From Dactylosporangium sp040689395 (GTDB taxonomy: Bacteria; Actinomycetota; Actinomycetes; Mycobacteriales; Micromonosporaceae): a DNA stretch of 64,000 nucleotides. Under the pieces are notes generated by a model that did no database searches, was not told where the DNA came from, and saw only the letters and a list, made by a program, of their open reading frames with translations. Numbering within the stretch: the first letter of the stretch is position 1; every line of letters starts with the position of its first letter. The stretch is from contig NZ_JBFAZX010000019.1 of NCBI RefSeq assembly GCF_040689395.1, positions 62,001-126,000 of the forward strand, in the 5' to 3' direction. Below, piece after piece: positions 48,446 to 57,486 of the stretch. Made by a program: the position numbers and the translations under genes.

Positions 48446-48621
48446 GGCGTGTCCCCCTGTGAATGTCGCCTACGCAGTGCAGTATGCCCGGCGCCGCTGT
48501 CAAACCGCGCACATCGCCCTGTCATGCGCTGACAGGCCGCCGTACCACCCCATGGTCGCCCGCTTCCCGTATCGTGGACACGAGTTGACGATGCCGCGAG
48601 CGGCTCGGCAGCATCCATTCC

Positions 48622-48702
48622 ATGGGGCATGACGGCGCGCTGCTGACCCAACGACTGGTGGTCGACCTGGTTCGACACGCCAGCGCGCGCTGTACCCGCT
48701 AG
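48622..48702 (+). CDS. Probable cysteine-responsive leader peptide
   Basis: A 26-residue frame starting ATG 48622: after MGHDGA comes LLTQRLVVDLVRHASARC, then TR and TAG. It fits the pattern of actinobacterial sulfur-gene leader peptides (L-x-x-R-x-x-V-D-L-x-R-x-x-S-A-x-C), in which a Cys codon near the end lets ribosome stalling report cysteine supply. It lies 120 bases before a cysteine dioxygenase gene, and a stem-loop (48741-48764) lies between the two. Regulation by cysteine-dependent attenuation is inferred from this arrangement. Confidence 0.72.
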   Translation: MGHDGALLTQRLVVDLVRHASARCTR

Positions 48703-48740
48703 AGCTCCCGCTCGCGGTCCCGCTCCGTTTCATCCGTTTT

Positions 48741-48764
48741 CTGTGGCCGTGGCTTCCCCCACAG
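48741..48764 (+). promoter_or_regulatory. Stem-loop between leader peptide and cysteine dioxygenase
   Basis: CTGTGG (48741-48746) pairs with CCACAG (48759-48764) around a 12-base loop. It could be the attenuator hairpin acting with the leader peptide, but it is short. Confidence 0.4.
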
Positions 48765-48822
48765 GGCCGCGTCTTCTGCTTTAATTCCTATCTAGTACGT
48801 GCGAATAATGGAGAACATGCCC

Positions 48823-49290
48823 ATGTCTGTCGTCACCACCGTCACCCGCGCGACGGACCTGTTGTCGCTCGCCCGCGCCTACGCCGCGGCCCCCGACGAC
48901 TGGCCGTTCGCGCCCCGCTTCGATCCCGCGCGGCGCTGGTACGGTCGCCTCGCCCTCGCCGACGACCACGAGGTCTGGCTGCTCACCTGGCTGCCCGGGC
49001 AGGCCACCGACCTGCACGACCACGGCGGCTCCGCCGGCGCGTTCACCGTCTTCTCCGGCGAGGTCGTCGAGCAGACCGTGCGCGGCGGTGAGCTGGCGAA
49101 CACGGTCCACGCCGCGGGCGAGGGTCGCCGCTTCGGCGCCCACCACGTCCACCGCATCGTCAACAACGGCACCCGCCCGGCCGTCACTGTGCACGTGTAC
49201 GGTCCGGCGCTGACCGCGATGACGAGGTACCGGCTGCACGAGGGCCGGCTCAGCGTCGAGTCAGTGACGAGGGCGGGGGCGGACTGGTGA
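48823..49290 (+). CDS. Cysteine dioxygenase (type I, cupin)
   Basis: A 155-residue cupin. The metal motif TDLHDHGGSAGAFTVFSGE supplies two His ligands (about residues 61-79). The third His lies in FGAHHVHRIVNNGTRPAVTVHVYGP. The family oxidises L-cysteine to cysteine sulfinate with O2 and Fe(II). The start chosen is ATG 48823 with GGAG upstream; GTG 48799 and ATG 48817 are alternatives. It is coupled to the rhodanese gene by a 4-base overlap (GTGA) and preceded by a probable Cys leader peptide. Together these make a cysteine-induced catabolic unit. Confidence 0.92.
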   Translation: MSVVTTVTRATDLLSLARAYAAAPDDWPFAPRFDPARRWYGRLALADDHEVWLLTWLPGQATDLHDHGGSAGAFTVFSGEVVEQTVRGGELANTVHAAGEGRRFGAHHVHRIVNNGTRPAVTVHVYGPALTAMTRYRLHEGRLSVESVTRAGADW

Positions 49291-49793
49291 CAGTACCCAC
49301 CACCGAGCCGGCCGAGCCCACCACCGAGCCGGCCGAGCCCACCACCGAGCCGGCCGAGCCCACCACCGAGCCGGCCGAGCCCACCACCGAGCGGGCTATC
49401 CGTCGCGACCCGGGCCGGGGCATCGACGTCATCCTGGCCGAGGCACGTGCCCGGCTGCACCGCCTCGACGCCGACCAGGCCCGCCTCGCCGCCGCGGAGG
49501 GAGCCGTGCTCGTCGACATCCGCCCCGCCGCGCAGCGTGCCGCCGAAGGTGAGATCCCGGGCGCGCTCATCGTCGAGCGCAATGTCCTGGAGTGGCGCTT
49601 CGACCCGCGCAGCGACGCGCGTCTGAACATCGCCGATCGGTACGACCTGCCGGTCGTGGTCTTCTGCTCCGAGGGCTACACCTCGTCGCTGGCGGCGGCC
49701 GCGCTGCAGGACCTTGGCCTGTACCGGGCGACCGACCTGGCCGGCGGCTTCCACGCGTGGAAGGCGGCCGGACACCCGGTCACCGCGGAGTGA
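49287..49793 (+). CDS. Rhodanese-like sulfurtransferase with N-terminal PTTEPAE repeats
   Basis: A 168-residue protein. Residues about 4-35 consist of four exact PTTEPAE repeats and a degenerate fifth (DNA 49296-49391), a flexible acidic head. The rhodanese domain follows: GAVLVDIRPAAQR, GEIPGALIVERN, and the active loop VVFCSEGYTSS with the catalytic Cys. GGFHAWKAAGHPV closes the domain. The start is GTG 49287, overlapping the cysteine dioxygenase stop. It would handle sulfane sulfur arising in cysteine breakdown. Confidence 0.9.
   Translation: MTVPTTEPAEPTTEPAEPTTEPAEPTTEPAEPTTERAIRRDPGRGIDVILAEARARLHRLDADQARLAAAEGAVLVDIRPAAQRAAEGEIPGALIVERNVLEWRFDPRSDARLNIADRYDLPVVVFCSEGYTSSLAAAALQDLGLYRATDLAGGFHAWKAAGHPVTAE
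49296..49391 (+). repeat. 21-base coding tandem repeat in the rhodanese gene
   Basis: Four identical 21-base units encoding PTTEPAE plus a partial fifth. Their identity at the DNA level suggests recent expansion and likely length variation between strains. Confidence 0.85.
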
Positions 49794-49806
49794 CTACCCT
49801 AGGAGG

Positions 49807-50082
49807 GTGAAGCTCAAGCTCGACCTCCACGACATCTTCAACCGCAGCGGCGACATCGAGCGCGCCCTGCGCGGAATCATCGACGAGGCGGTGGCCAAGC
49901 GGGCCACCCTCGTCGAGATCATTCCCGGCAAGGGGTCGGGCGCCCTGAAGAAGCGGGTGCTGCGTTTCCTCGATCAGCGCGAGATCAAGGCGCTGTATCA
50001 CCGCGTCGAGAAGGACTCCGACAACTTCGGCCGCCTGTTCGTGCACTTCCGCTGGAACGAGTCCTCAGGCCGCCGTCGCTGA
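49807..50082 (+). CDS. Smr-domain protein
   Basis: A 91-residue stand-alone Smr domain. It shows the L-D-L-H start (KLDLHDIF), the helix IERALRGIIDEAVAK and the loop IIPGKGSGALKKRVLRFL, the G-K-G-x-G motif of the family. Smr domains bind or nick nucleic acid. The start is GTG 49807. TACCCT (49795-49800) ends 6 bases before it, and AGGAGG directly abuts the start, so a leaderless transcript is likelier than a normal Shine-Dalgarno. Confidence 0.85.
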   Translation: MKLKLDLHDIFNRSGDIERALRGIIDEAVAKRATLVEIIPGKGSGALKKRVLRFLDQREIKALYHRVEKDSDNFGRLFVHFRWNESSGRRR

Positions 50083-50188
50083 TTTCGCAGTCGTACCTCT
50101 TGTGCCCCGCCCGGCGCCGCGCTGCGCCCTGACGGCGGATTTTTCTCCGACGCGGCCACGATCGGGATGGCACGGCACCGGTCGGCGG

Positions 50189-50561
<373 letters not shown>

Positions 50562-50731
50562 GGACGATGGCGCTAGGAAGTCCAAGCCTCATTGAGCACT
50601 CCGTTCATACGACGTCACGCTCCGGAATCGGTTTGCCCGGCCGCCCCAGAAATGTCGGGGGTGGCGTGCAGAATGTCCTCACCCCGCGCCGGGCCACCCC
50701 GCCGGCACCCCGTTCAGGAGGACCGAAGACC

Positions 50732-53302
50732 GTGTCCGACAACACCCCCGACCGCGACTCGGGCGAAACCCCAGCCCCGGAACCGTCCGCCGGCTCGCCC
50801 ACCGGTTCCGGCCATGGCCAGGGCGGCGAGCGCACCACCGCGTCCCCGAGGTCGTCGGCCGGTCCTGAGCACGGCGGCGAGGTCGCCGCCGACGCCCCCG
50901 ACCCGGTTGCTGATCCAACCCCTGATCAAGGTCCCGATCGAGGCCCTGACCCCGCACCGGCCCTCGGCCGCGCCCCCGACCGCGGCTTCACCACCCCGCC
51001 CCGTCGCCCGCTCGTGGCCGCCGTGGCTCTTGTCGTCCTGGCGCTGATCGCCGCGCTCGGCATCGCCGACGTGCGGCCGCCCTCGCCCCGCCCCGCCTCG
51101 GCCCCCGCCGGCGAGTTCTCCGCCGGCCGGGCCTTCGAGCACGTCCTGCGCATCGGCCAGGAGGTGCACGTCACCGGCAGCCCCGCGGCCGACCGGGTGC
51201 GGCAGCACATCATCGACACGCTCACCGGCTACGGGCTGCACCCCGAGGTCCAGGACACGGTCGGGGTCAACGCCGGCAAGTTCGGCGAGGGCGCCATGGC
51301 GCACGTGCGCAACGTCGTCGCCGTGCTGCCCGGCACCTCGTCCACCGGCCAGGTCGTCCTCATGGCGCACTACGACTCCGTCCAGGTCAGCTACGGCGCC
51401 AACGACGACGGCGCGGGCACCAGCACCCTGCTCGAGGTCGCCCGCGCTCTCACCGCCGGCGGCGGCGCGCGCCCGCGCAACGACATCGTCTTCCTGTTCA
51501 CCGACGCCGAGGAGGCGTGCCTCTGCGGCGCCGAGGCGTTCGTCAGCCGGCACCCGCTGGGCCAGAAGCAGTCGGTGGTGCTCAACTTCGAGGCCCGCGG
51601 CAGCAGCGGCCCCGCGGTGATGTTCCAGACCTCGGACGGCAACGCCGACCTCATCGACGTCTACGCCCGCACGCCGCACCCGGTCGGCACCAGCCTCGCC
51701 GTCGAGGTCTACCGGCTGCTGTCCAACGACACCGACTTCACGCCGTTCCTCGCGCAGCGCCGCTTCACCGGTCTCAACACCGCGTACATCGACGGTTCCT
51801 CGGTCTACCACAGCCCGTTCGACCGGCCCTCGACGATGGACAAGGCGAGCCTGCAGCACCACGGCGACAACGCCCTCGCGCTTGCCCGCGAGTTCGGCCG
51901 GGCCGACCTGCCGCCGCTGATGCGACCCGCCTCCGGCGACGCGGTGTATTTCCCGTTCGCCGGCCTGCTGGTCCGGTACCCGTCGGCGCTGACCTGGCCG
52001 ATCGCCGTCCTCGCCCTGCTCGCCGTCGCCGCGCTGGTGTTCCTCGCCCGGCGCCGCGGCCTGACCTCCGTCCCGCGCACGCTCGCCGGGCTGGGCCTGG
52101 CCCTGGTCCCGCCGATCGCGGTCGCGGTCGCCGCCCAGGCGTTGTGGGCGCTGCTCGTCACGATTCGCCCCGGCTACGGCGAACTGCTCGACCCGGCCCG
52201 CCCGACCTGGTTCCGCTTCGGCGTCGTCGCGTTGACGGGGGCGATCCTGCTGTGCTGGTATGCGCTGAGCCGCCGCCGGCTGGGCCCCGTGCCGCTGGCG
52301 ACCGGCGGCCTGGCCCTGCTGGCGCTGCTCGGCGCGCTCTTCGCGGCGGCCTTCCCCGGCGGCTCGTACCTGGTCGCCATCCCCGCCCTGGTCGGCGCCC
52401 TGGCCGGCATCGGCGCCCTCTACGCGCGCCCCGCCGTGGCCAAGGTCGTCGTCCTCACCGCCGGTGCCGCCGTGGCCACGCTCATCCTGGCGCCGACCAT
52501 CGCCCTGTTCTTCCCCGCGCTGGGCCTGGCCACCGGCGCCGCCGCGGCGATGTTCGCGATGCTGTTGGGCCTGGCGGCGCTGCCGGTGCTGGAGCTGCTG
52601 TTCCGCCCGCCGCTCGCGGCGAGCCATCGCCGGCTTGGCGCCGCCCCCGCGGCCGCGGCCCTGGTGGTGTCGCTGATCTGCACCACGACCGGCATGGTCG
52701 TCGACGACTGGGACACCGGCCACCCCGAGCCGACCCACCTCATGTATGCGCTGGACCGCGACACCGGCACCGCCGAGTGGGTCAGCCTGGAGCGGTCCCC
52801 GGGCCACTGGACGTCGGGCTATGTGCGCAACCACCAGGCGCTCAACCGGCTGTTCCCGGTCCTGCCCGAGGGCATGCTCTCCGTCGGCCCCGCCCGGCCC
52901 GCCGACCTGCCCGCCCCCGAGGCGACGGTCCTGTCCGACGACACGTCGGGCGACCAGCGCACCCTGCACCTGCGCATCACTTCGAAGCGCCAGGTCCGCT
53001 TCCTGTCCTTCTACGGCGAGGTCGGTGACCACCGCGTCGTCTCGGCCACCGTTGAGGGCCGGGAAGCCACCACGTACATCACCGAGCAGGACCGCTTCGG
53101 CGTCGTCTTCCACGGCCCGTCGTCCAAGGGCGTGGACGTCACCCTGGTCCTGAAGGGCGCCGGCCCGTTCAAGCTCCGGCTGGTCGACGGCAGCGACGGC
53201 CTGGATGGCCTGCCCGGCTTCACCCCGCGGCCGCCCACGGTAGGTGTCTTCGGCAGCCACTCCAGCGAGCTCCTGGCCGTGGCCGCCACGCAGACCCTCT
53301 AG
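50732..53302 (+). CDS. Membrane M28-family zinc metallopeptidase
   Basis: An 856-residue protein. The N-terminal 90 residues are disordered (Pro, Asp, Gly). A membrane helix covers about 92-113 (VAAVALVVLALIAALGIADV). The M28 domain covers about 120-400: AHYDSVQVSYGANDDGAGTS gives the first His and the bridging Asp, TDAEEACLCGAEAF gives the catalytic Glu pair, and DTDFTPF and YHSPFDRPSTMD complete the site. About eight more hydrophobic helices follow (roughly 405-660), then an extracytoplasmic domain. The layout matches eukaryotic-vacuolar-type M28 membrane peptidases. The start is GTG 50732 with AGGAGG upstream. It should cleave peptides outside the membrane. Confidence 0.9.
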   Translation: MSDNTPDRDSGETPAPEPSAGSPTGSGHGQGGERTTASPRSSAGPEHGGEVAADAPDPVADPTPDQGPDRGPDPAPALGRAPDRGFTTPPRRPLVAAVALVVLALIAALGIADVRPPSPRPASAPAGEFSAGRAFEHVLRIGQEVHVTGSPAADRVRQHIIDTLTGYGLHPEVQDTVGVNAGKFGEGAMAHVRNVVAVLPGTSSTGQVVLMAHYDSVQVSYGANDDGAGTSTLLEVARALTAGGGARPRNDIVFLFTDAEEACLCGAEAFVSRHPLGQKQSVVLNFEARGSSGPAVMFQTSDGNADLIDVYARTPHPVGTSLAVEVYRLLSNDTDFTPFLAQRRFTGLNTAYIDGSSVYHSPFDRPSTMDKASLQHHGDNALALAREFGRADLPPLMRPASGDAVYFPFAGLLVRYPSALTWPIAVLALLAVAALVFLARRRGLTSVPRTLAGLGLALVPPIAVAVAAQALWALLVTIRPGYGELLDPARPTWFRFGVVALTGAILLCWYALSRRRLGPVPLATGGLALLALLGALFAAAFPGGSYLVAIPALVGALAGIGALYARPAVAKVVVLTAGAAVATLILAPTIALFFPALGLATGAAAAMFAMLLGLAALPVLELLFRPPLAASHRRLGAAPAAAALVVSLICTTTGMVVDDWDTGHPEPTHLMYALDRDTGTAEWVSLERSPGHWTSGYVRNHQALNRLFPVLPEGMLSVGPARPADLPAPEATVLSDDTSGDQRTLHLRITSKRQVRFLSFYGEVGDHRVVSATVEGREATTYITEQDRFGVVFHGPSSKGVDVTLVLKGAGPFKLRLVDGSDGLDGLPGFTPRPPTVGVFGSHSSELLAVAATQTL

Positions 53303-53493
53303 CCACGCAGTCGCCCCGACGGCAGAACGGGGCCTTCCGGTGCGAACCGGAGGGCTCCGGGGCCTCGAGGCCACGGCCTGGAAACCGGAAGACGCCGCGC
53401 GGAGAGGCAAGCGGGAACGCCGGAAAGCGAAGTTATCCACAGGAAGAAAATCTTGGTGGCGGTACGTCGTGTGCCCTTTTTATCGTCGAAGGC

Positions 53494-53814
53494 ATGACGG
53501 TCGATGTGGCGATGCCGTCGGCGTTCACCGTCGACGACCTGTGGCGTGTGCCGGCCGCCGTGGCGCGCCGGGCCGGCCGGGCGGCGCTGGACGCCCAGCG
53601 CGCCCTGACCGCGATCCTCGAACGCGTGGAGGTTCCCGTCATGCTCCGTGACGACGGCCGCCTCACGTTCTTCCCGCACGACCCGACGGACGTGGCAGCG
53701 ATCCGTGCCGCCCAGTCCGCGGCCCGAACAGTCCACGCCCACCTGCTCGGCGTCCTGCGCACCGGACGCGCACCTGACCGACCTGCCCGCTCCGGCCCGA
53801 CCCCAACTCCTTGA
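53494..53814 (+). CDS. Small hypothetical protein
   Basis: A 106-residue frame with an Ala/Arg-rich helical middle (VARRAGRAALDAQRALTAILERV) and two short repeats of acidic-hydrophobic character. No family is recognised. The start is ATG 53494; TATCGT (53481-53486) ends 7 bases before it, supporting a leaderless transcript. The C-terminal 20 residues are Pro/Arg-rich. Confidence 0.5.
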   Translation: MTVDVAMPSAFTVDDLWRVPAAVARRAGRAALDAQRALTAILERVEVPVMLRDDGRLTFFPHDPTDVAAIRAAQSAARTVHAHLLGVLRTGRAPDRPARSGPTPTP

Positions 53815-54102
53815 GGACCTCGGCGGCGGGCTGCCCCTGACCGACCCGTCGCCGCGTGCCGCCCGACCGATCCCTTCCCTCCCCGACCCCGCACCCAGGG
53901 TGCGAGCGAGGGGATAACCCCGGCGTGGCGTCGCCCGACGACACCGCGACCCCCATTCGCGAGGTGCGGGTCGCGGTCAGCGACTGACGCCTGACTGGTG
54001 CGGCCACGGCCGGCGGGTGGCCGGCGCCGTCATTTCGCTGCGTCGGCCGAAACGTTCGCTCCCGCGGCGACTTCTACTCCAGCGCCGGGGGCAGGCGGCA
54101 TC

Positions 54103-54771
54103 ATGGTGTCCGTGTACGAGTTGGACGTCGTCTCGCCGGGCAGCCTCGGCCGGTTCGTCTATCGCTGGCACGGCCCGCCCGACCGCCCGCCGATGCCCCT
54201 CGACGACCCCGGCGTGCCTGCGCCGCTGCTGGAGTGGCACCGCCTGGCCGCCCGCTACACGTACCCGCTCAGCCGCGACCACGCCATGCTCCCGCCCGCG
54301 ACTCGCGACGTGAACCAGCGTGCCGTGACCGAGCGCGACGGAAACAAAGATGGAAGCAAAACGGTCCGTTTCTGGCAGGGTGCCGACGACTGGTACTCGT
54401 ACGATGACGGAGCGTTCGGTTCCGGGATCGCCGATCCCGAGGTCATCGAGAACGACGAGCTGCCGACCGGCCTCACGCTGTCGCGCTTCCTGGTGTACGC
54501 CGCCGTGTACGAGGCCACATACGCCCCGCTGCACGGGCTCGTCTACATGAACCCCGAGCCCGAGGAGCTGCGCGCCGTCAAGGTCCGGCTCCGCGAGCTC
54601 GACGACAGCCTCTGGCAGTGGCCCGACCCGCGGGTGCGCTACTACGGCGACGACGACCTGCTCGGCCATCTCGGCCCGGACCGGATCGTGCTCGCCGGCC
54701 GCCACCGTGACGCCCTCGGCCGCTTCGACGGCCTCGCCCTGCCCTGGGACTGGGACACCCGCACGCTCTGA
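54103..54771 (+). CDS. Uncharacterised protein
   Basis: A 222-residue, Asp/Arg/Tyr/Trp-rich cytosolic protein. Conserved-looking parts are VYELDVVSPGSLGRFVYRWHG, FWQGADDWYSYDDGAFGSGIADPEVIEN, and a C-terminal LALPWDWDTRTL. The pattern of aromatic and acidic residues is reminiscent of SUKH-like immunity or SMI1/KNR4 proteins, but I cannot establish that. The start is ATG 54103. It is convergent with the SpoIIE-phosphatase gene. Confidence 0.6.
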   Translation: MVSVYELDVVSPGSLGRFVYRWHGPPDRPPMPLDDPGVPAPLLEWHRLAARYTYPLSRDHAMLPPATRDVNQRAVTERDGNKDGSKTVRFWQGADDWYSYDDGAFGSGIADPEVIENDELPTGLTLSRFLVYAAVYEATYAPLHGLVYMNPEPEELRAVKVRLRELDDSLWQWPDPRVRYYGDDDLLGHLGPDRIVLAGRHRDALGRFDGLALPWDWDTRTL

Positions 54772-54850
54772 CAAGCGCCGAGATCCGCGAACCCGTCAAA
54801 AGCGTGGCCTCGCCAAAGTAGACGGACGATGGAGCAGCGAACGAGGCGGC

Positions 54851-57367
54851 TCAGGATACGTGTACCAGCAGCGCGCAGACGTCCTCGTCGTCGGGCGTGT
54901 TCAGGCTCGTCACCAGGTGCGCCACCACGGCGTCGAAGTCGGTCAGGTCGATGGTCTCGCCGGCCCGCCGGACCAGGTCGAGGCCGCCGCCGCGGCGGCG
55001 GTCGGCGCGCGGCCGGCCGCCCGCCTTCTGGCCGTCGGCGTAGAACAGCACCCGGTCGCCCGGCTCCAGGCTCACCACCGTGTCGGTGTACCGCATCTCC
55101 GCGACCTCGCCGAGCGGCAGCCCCAGCGGCCCGGACAGCACCGTTCCCCGCCCGCCAGGGTCGTAGCGGACCGGCGCGACCTGTCCGGCGGCGGCCCATC
55201 GCAGCTCGCGGGTGGCGGGGGAGTACTGCGCCACGACGAGACGAGCGGTGTGCCCGGCCTCCATCGCGCACAGCATTTCGTTGACCGCGGTCAGGATGTC
55301 GCCCGGCGCCGTGTCCAGCGTGGCGTAGGCGCGCACCGCGTACCGCAGCCGCGCCGCCGTCGTCATCGACGACAGGCCGCGCTCGTCGACGTCGCCGAGG
55401 ACCAGGATCGTGTCGCCGCCGGGGACCGGTGTGGCGTCGTACCAGTCACCGTCGACGGTGCCGACGCGCTCGGTGGAGCGGCACCGCCCGCGGACCCGCA
55501 CGCCCTCCAGGTGCGCGAGCTCGGGGCCGGTGGGCAGCAGTGCCCGCTGCAGCGCCTCGGCCGCGCGTCGGTCGCCGGCGAGACGGTGCCGCTGCGCGGC
55601 GAGGGCTTCCTCGGCGCGGCGCAGCCGGGCCTCGGTCGCGCGCTCGTCGGTGACGTCCTGCACCGTGCCGCGCACCGCGGTGACGTTGCCGGTGTCGTCG
55701 AAGATCGGTTCGGCGCGCAGCCGCAGGCGTCGGCCGTTGACCCGGCCGGCGCCGCGCACCTCGGCCAGCAGCTGCTTGCCGTCCATGATCGTGCGGCGTA
55801 CCGCGTCCTGCACGGCGAGCAGGTCGTCGGGGTGCACGGCGGCGGTGAGCTCCTCAACCGGCAGCCGGGCCGCGTCGCCCTCGCCCTGGCCGCTGGTGAT
55901 CTGGCTGCGAGTGACCTGGCCGGGGTGGAAGAGCCGGACGAGCTCGGGGGAGCAGCGCGGCTCGGGATCGCGCAGCTCCCAGCAGAACGAGCCGATCCCG
56001 GCGATCCGCTCGGCCTGCAGCAGCTGGTCGTACAGCAGGTCGGCCTCGGTCGCGACCCGCCATACCGCGAACACCCGATCCCACAGCCGTACCGCGTGCA
56101 CCGACAGCGTCTGCGGACCGGGCACCCCGTCGGTGCGCGGGTCGGCGCGCAGCCCGTCGAGCCGGCGCGGCTGACCGTCCTGCAGCACCCGGGCGAACTC
56201 CGGCAGCAGCGTCGAACTGCCCAGCGCCGGGTACGCGGCCAGCAGCGTCGCCTCGTCCGGGTCCACCCGGGCGCCGGAGAAGATCTGCCGGGCCAGGCCG
56301 TTGGCGTACTCCACCCGGAAGTCGACCAGCTGACCGTCCTGCTGCACCGGGGCGAGCAACGCCGCCGGGTTGTGCAGCGAGTCCATGACGGTCGGCAGCC
56401 ACACCTGTGCCGGCGCCGCCTGCCCGCTCTCCTCGCCGGCCACGTCGAACCAGGCGCTGGCGAGGTCGTCGCCGATGAGCGCGTCGACCTGCCGGGCCAC
56501 CGGCTCCAGCAGGGCGGCCACGTATCGGCGCAGCTCCTCGCCGTCGGGCAGCCCGTCCGTCCAGGTCAGCAGGATGCCGCCGATGACCCGCTCGCCGCAG
56601 ATCAGCGGCGAGGCGAGCAGCGTCTCGCCGCTGAACGGCGGCTGGCCCAGCACGGGGAAGCGCCGCGCCGGCTCGGACCGCGCCCGCAACCAGAGCGTCT
56701 CGACGTCCTGCACGGCCACGACCAGCGGCACCCCGGGGTCCGGCGGGATGCGCGACCACCGGCTGCGCACCTCGCCCGGCACCCCGCAGGCGCCGACCGC
56801 GCGCTGCGCGCCGTCCGGGTCGAGCAGGGTCAGCATCACCGAGGTCGGCGCCGGCCAGGCGGTCGGCGCGGTGCCGAGCACGTCGCAGATCTCGTCGTAG
56901 GTGCGGGCCGCCGCGATCCGGGCGCTCAGCAGCTGGTGCTGCGACTGCAGCGCCTCCACCTCGGGCGTGCGGCCGGCCCGTCTGCGGGCATTTTGCGGTA
57001 CCGTATCCGGCTTTTCCGGCTTTTTGCCCTCCGCCCGGCGGCGCGCCACGTGCTGGCGCAGCTCGTCGTCGATGAGGTTCACCACGTCCGGCGCGTTGGG
57101 GTCCGGCGAGGTGGTCCCGACGATCGCCGCGGCGACCTCGATGAGCTTGATGTTCGTGCGCTGGGACAGCCGTACGAGCTGGTCGAAGCCCTGGTCCGGG
57201 GTGATCCCGAGCCGCTGCACGAGCACGCCCTTGGCCTGCTCGATCACGGCGCGGTTCCGCATGGCGGTGCGCACCCCGGTCAGCTCGGCCCGCAGCTTCG
57301 CGACCAGCGCGGCGAGCGCCTCGGCCGGCTCGGCGCTGCCGCCCTCAGCGGGGGCCCTGTCGACCAT
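54851..57367 (-). CDS. ANTAR-GAF-PAS-SpoIIE (PP2C) serine phosphatase
   Basis: An 838-residue signalling protein. An ANTAR domain sits at the N-terminus, about residues 15-85 (NRAVIEQAKGVLVQRLGIT is its RNA-binding signature). A GAF domain covers about 150-305, PAS-like regions about 320-560, and the PP2C-type SpoIIE phosphatase about 585-838. Its metal sites read VDGDWYD and LVLGDVDERG; the later Asp lies in LFYADG. Parts of the phosphatase differ from consensus (GDVDERG for GDVxGHG), but the metal Asp residues remain. The start is ATG 57367. Such proteins dephosphorylate anti-anti-sigma factors; a SigB-type sigma gene lies 1.7 kb away. Confidence 0.88.
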   Translation of the reverse strand: MVDRAPAEGGSAEPAEALAALVAKLRAELTGVRTAMRNRAVIEQAKGVLVQRLGITPDQGFDQLVRLSQRTNIKLIEVAAAIVGTTSPDPNAPDVVNLIDDELRQHVARRRAEGKKPEKPDTVPQNARRRAGRTPEVEALQSQHQLLSARIAAARTYDEICDVLGTAPTAWPAPTSVMLTLLDPDGAQRAVGACGVPGEVRSRWSRIPPDPGVPLVVAVQDVETLWLRARSEPARRFPVLGQPPFSGETLLASPLICGERVIGGILLTWTDGLPDGEELRRYVAALLEPVARQVDALIGDDLASAWFDVAGEESGQAAPAQVWLPTVMDSLHNPAALLAPVQQDGQLVDFRVEYANGLARQIFSGARVDPDEATLLAAYPALGSSTLLPEFARVLQDGQPRRLDGLRADPRTDGVPGPQTLSVHAVRLWDRVFAVWRVATEADLLYDQLLQAERIAGIGSFCWELRDPEPRCSPELVRLFHPGQVTRSQITSGQGEGDAARLPVEELTAAVHPDDLLAVQDAVRRTIMDGKQLLAEVRGAGRVNGRRLRLRAEPIFDDTGNVTAVRGTVQDVTDERATEARLRRAEEALAAQRHRLAGDRRAAEALQRALLPTGPELAHLEGVRVRGRCRSTERVGTVDGDWYDATPVPGGDTILVLGDVDERGLSSMTTAARLRYAVRAYATLDTAPGDILTAVNEMLCAMEAGHTARLVVAQYSPATRELRWAAAGQVAPVRYDPGGRGTVLSGPLGLPLGEVAEMRYTDTVVSLEPGDRVLFYADGQKAGGRPRADRRRGGGLDLVRRAGETIDLTDFDAVVAHLVTSLNTPDDEDVCALLVHVS

Positions 57368-57486
57368 GCCTCCTGCCTCTCCGCTCCGTGCGCGCCGCCC
57401 ATCGGCTCGCCCGTTGATGTTTACCACCAACCGGCTCGGGTAGGGGCGAACCGGTCAGTGCAGTCGGCTCGGTGGAGGTCGGTGTT

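Noticed and set aside
50714..53440. A 908-codon minus-strand frame across the M28 peptidase
   Set aside because: Shadow of a clearly recognisable peptidase gene; composition is Gln/Arg/Ala-rich with no domain.
53815..54102. Possible small gene ending ATPIREVRVAVSD near 53987
   Set aside because: No start codon with a promoter or ribosome-binding site and no motif; left as intergenic.
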